A stretch of 64,000 nt of DNA, taken from Pestalotiopsis fici W106-1 (taxonomy: Eukaryota; Ascomycota; Sordariomycetes; Amphisphaeriales; Sporocadaceae). A model generated the notes under the pieces. It made no database searches. It had not been told where the DNA came from and was given only the letters and a program-made list of their open reading frames with translations. Position numbers and translations under genes: made by a program. Of this stretch, positions 63,916-64,000 are shown piece by piece (position 1 is the first letter of the stretch; each line of letters opens with the position of its first letter). Where the stretch lies: positions 4,109,833 to 4,173,832 of the forward strand of contig NW_006917094.1 in assembly GCF_000516985.1 (NCBI RefSeq), written 5' to 3'.

Positions 63916-64000
63916 ATTTTTGAATTTGCTCAATCCTTTATGCAGTGCCTAGCTGATTGAAAGATGCGTTGGCTCTGGGATCTTGCTGGGTTTAAATAAA

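Overview
The window is a filamentous ascomycete chromosome segment, most likely Sordariomycetes and probably Hypocreales. The evidence is small GT-AG introns of about 50-190 bases with CTAAC/CTAAT branch sites, spaced single-copy housekeeping genes, a FacB-type Zn2Cys6 activator, and a 12 kb AT-rich island with the signature of repeat-induced point mutation (RIP: CpA and TpG almost absent, TpA in excess, stops in place of Gln and Trp codons). The order is inferred from protein style, not from a search.

Layout. 0-26 kb: cytosolic methionyl-tRNA synthetase (+), GH92 alpha-mannosidase (+, four exons), Nup85 (-), S-(hydroxymethyl)glutathione dehydrogenase (+, five exons), a 72-residue AN1 zinc-finger protein (+), endonuclease III Nth1 (-), a DUF676/LPL1-like lipase with a frame problem (-), RNA exonuclease Rex3 (+) and a DUF952 protein (-). 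26.5-38.6 kb: a RIP-degraded element with about 0.95 kb inverted terminal repeats and a perfect 6-bp target duplication, carrying a nested, RIP-killed Ty1/copia retrotransposon with both LTRs, a polypurine tract and integrase, RT and RNase H relics. 38.8-64 kb: an orphan two-span membrane/coiled-coil protein (-), a 100-N gap beside a poly-C tract, a C2H2 protein (+), a YGR210C-type Obg-like GTPase with a 10-nt microexon (-), a secreted intradiol dioxygenase-like protein (+), a SET-domain methyltransferase (+), FacB/Cat8 (+), a Pgc1-like glycerophosphodiester phosphodiesterase (+) and Aip1 (-).

The genes form no operon, cluster or shared pathway. Most are conserved core genes separated by 0.2-4 kb of non-coding DNA. 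The accessory features are the nested transposon island and the lineage-specific-looking genes to its right. The most useful second-look items are the long-TIR element, the uneven RIP along the copia LTRs, the frame-disrupted lipase, the GTPase microexon, and the stop-free basic extension upstream of the MetRS start. Gene models were assembled by hand from splice consensus and reading-frame continuity, so individual junctions are predictions.
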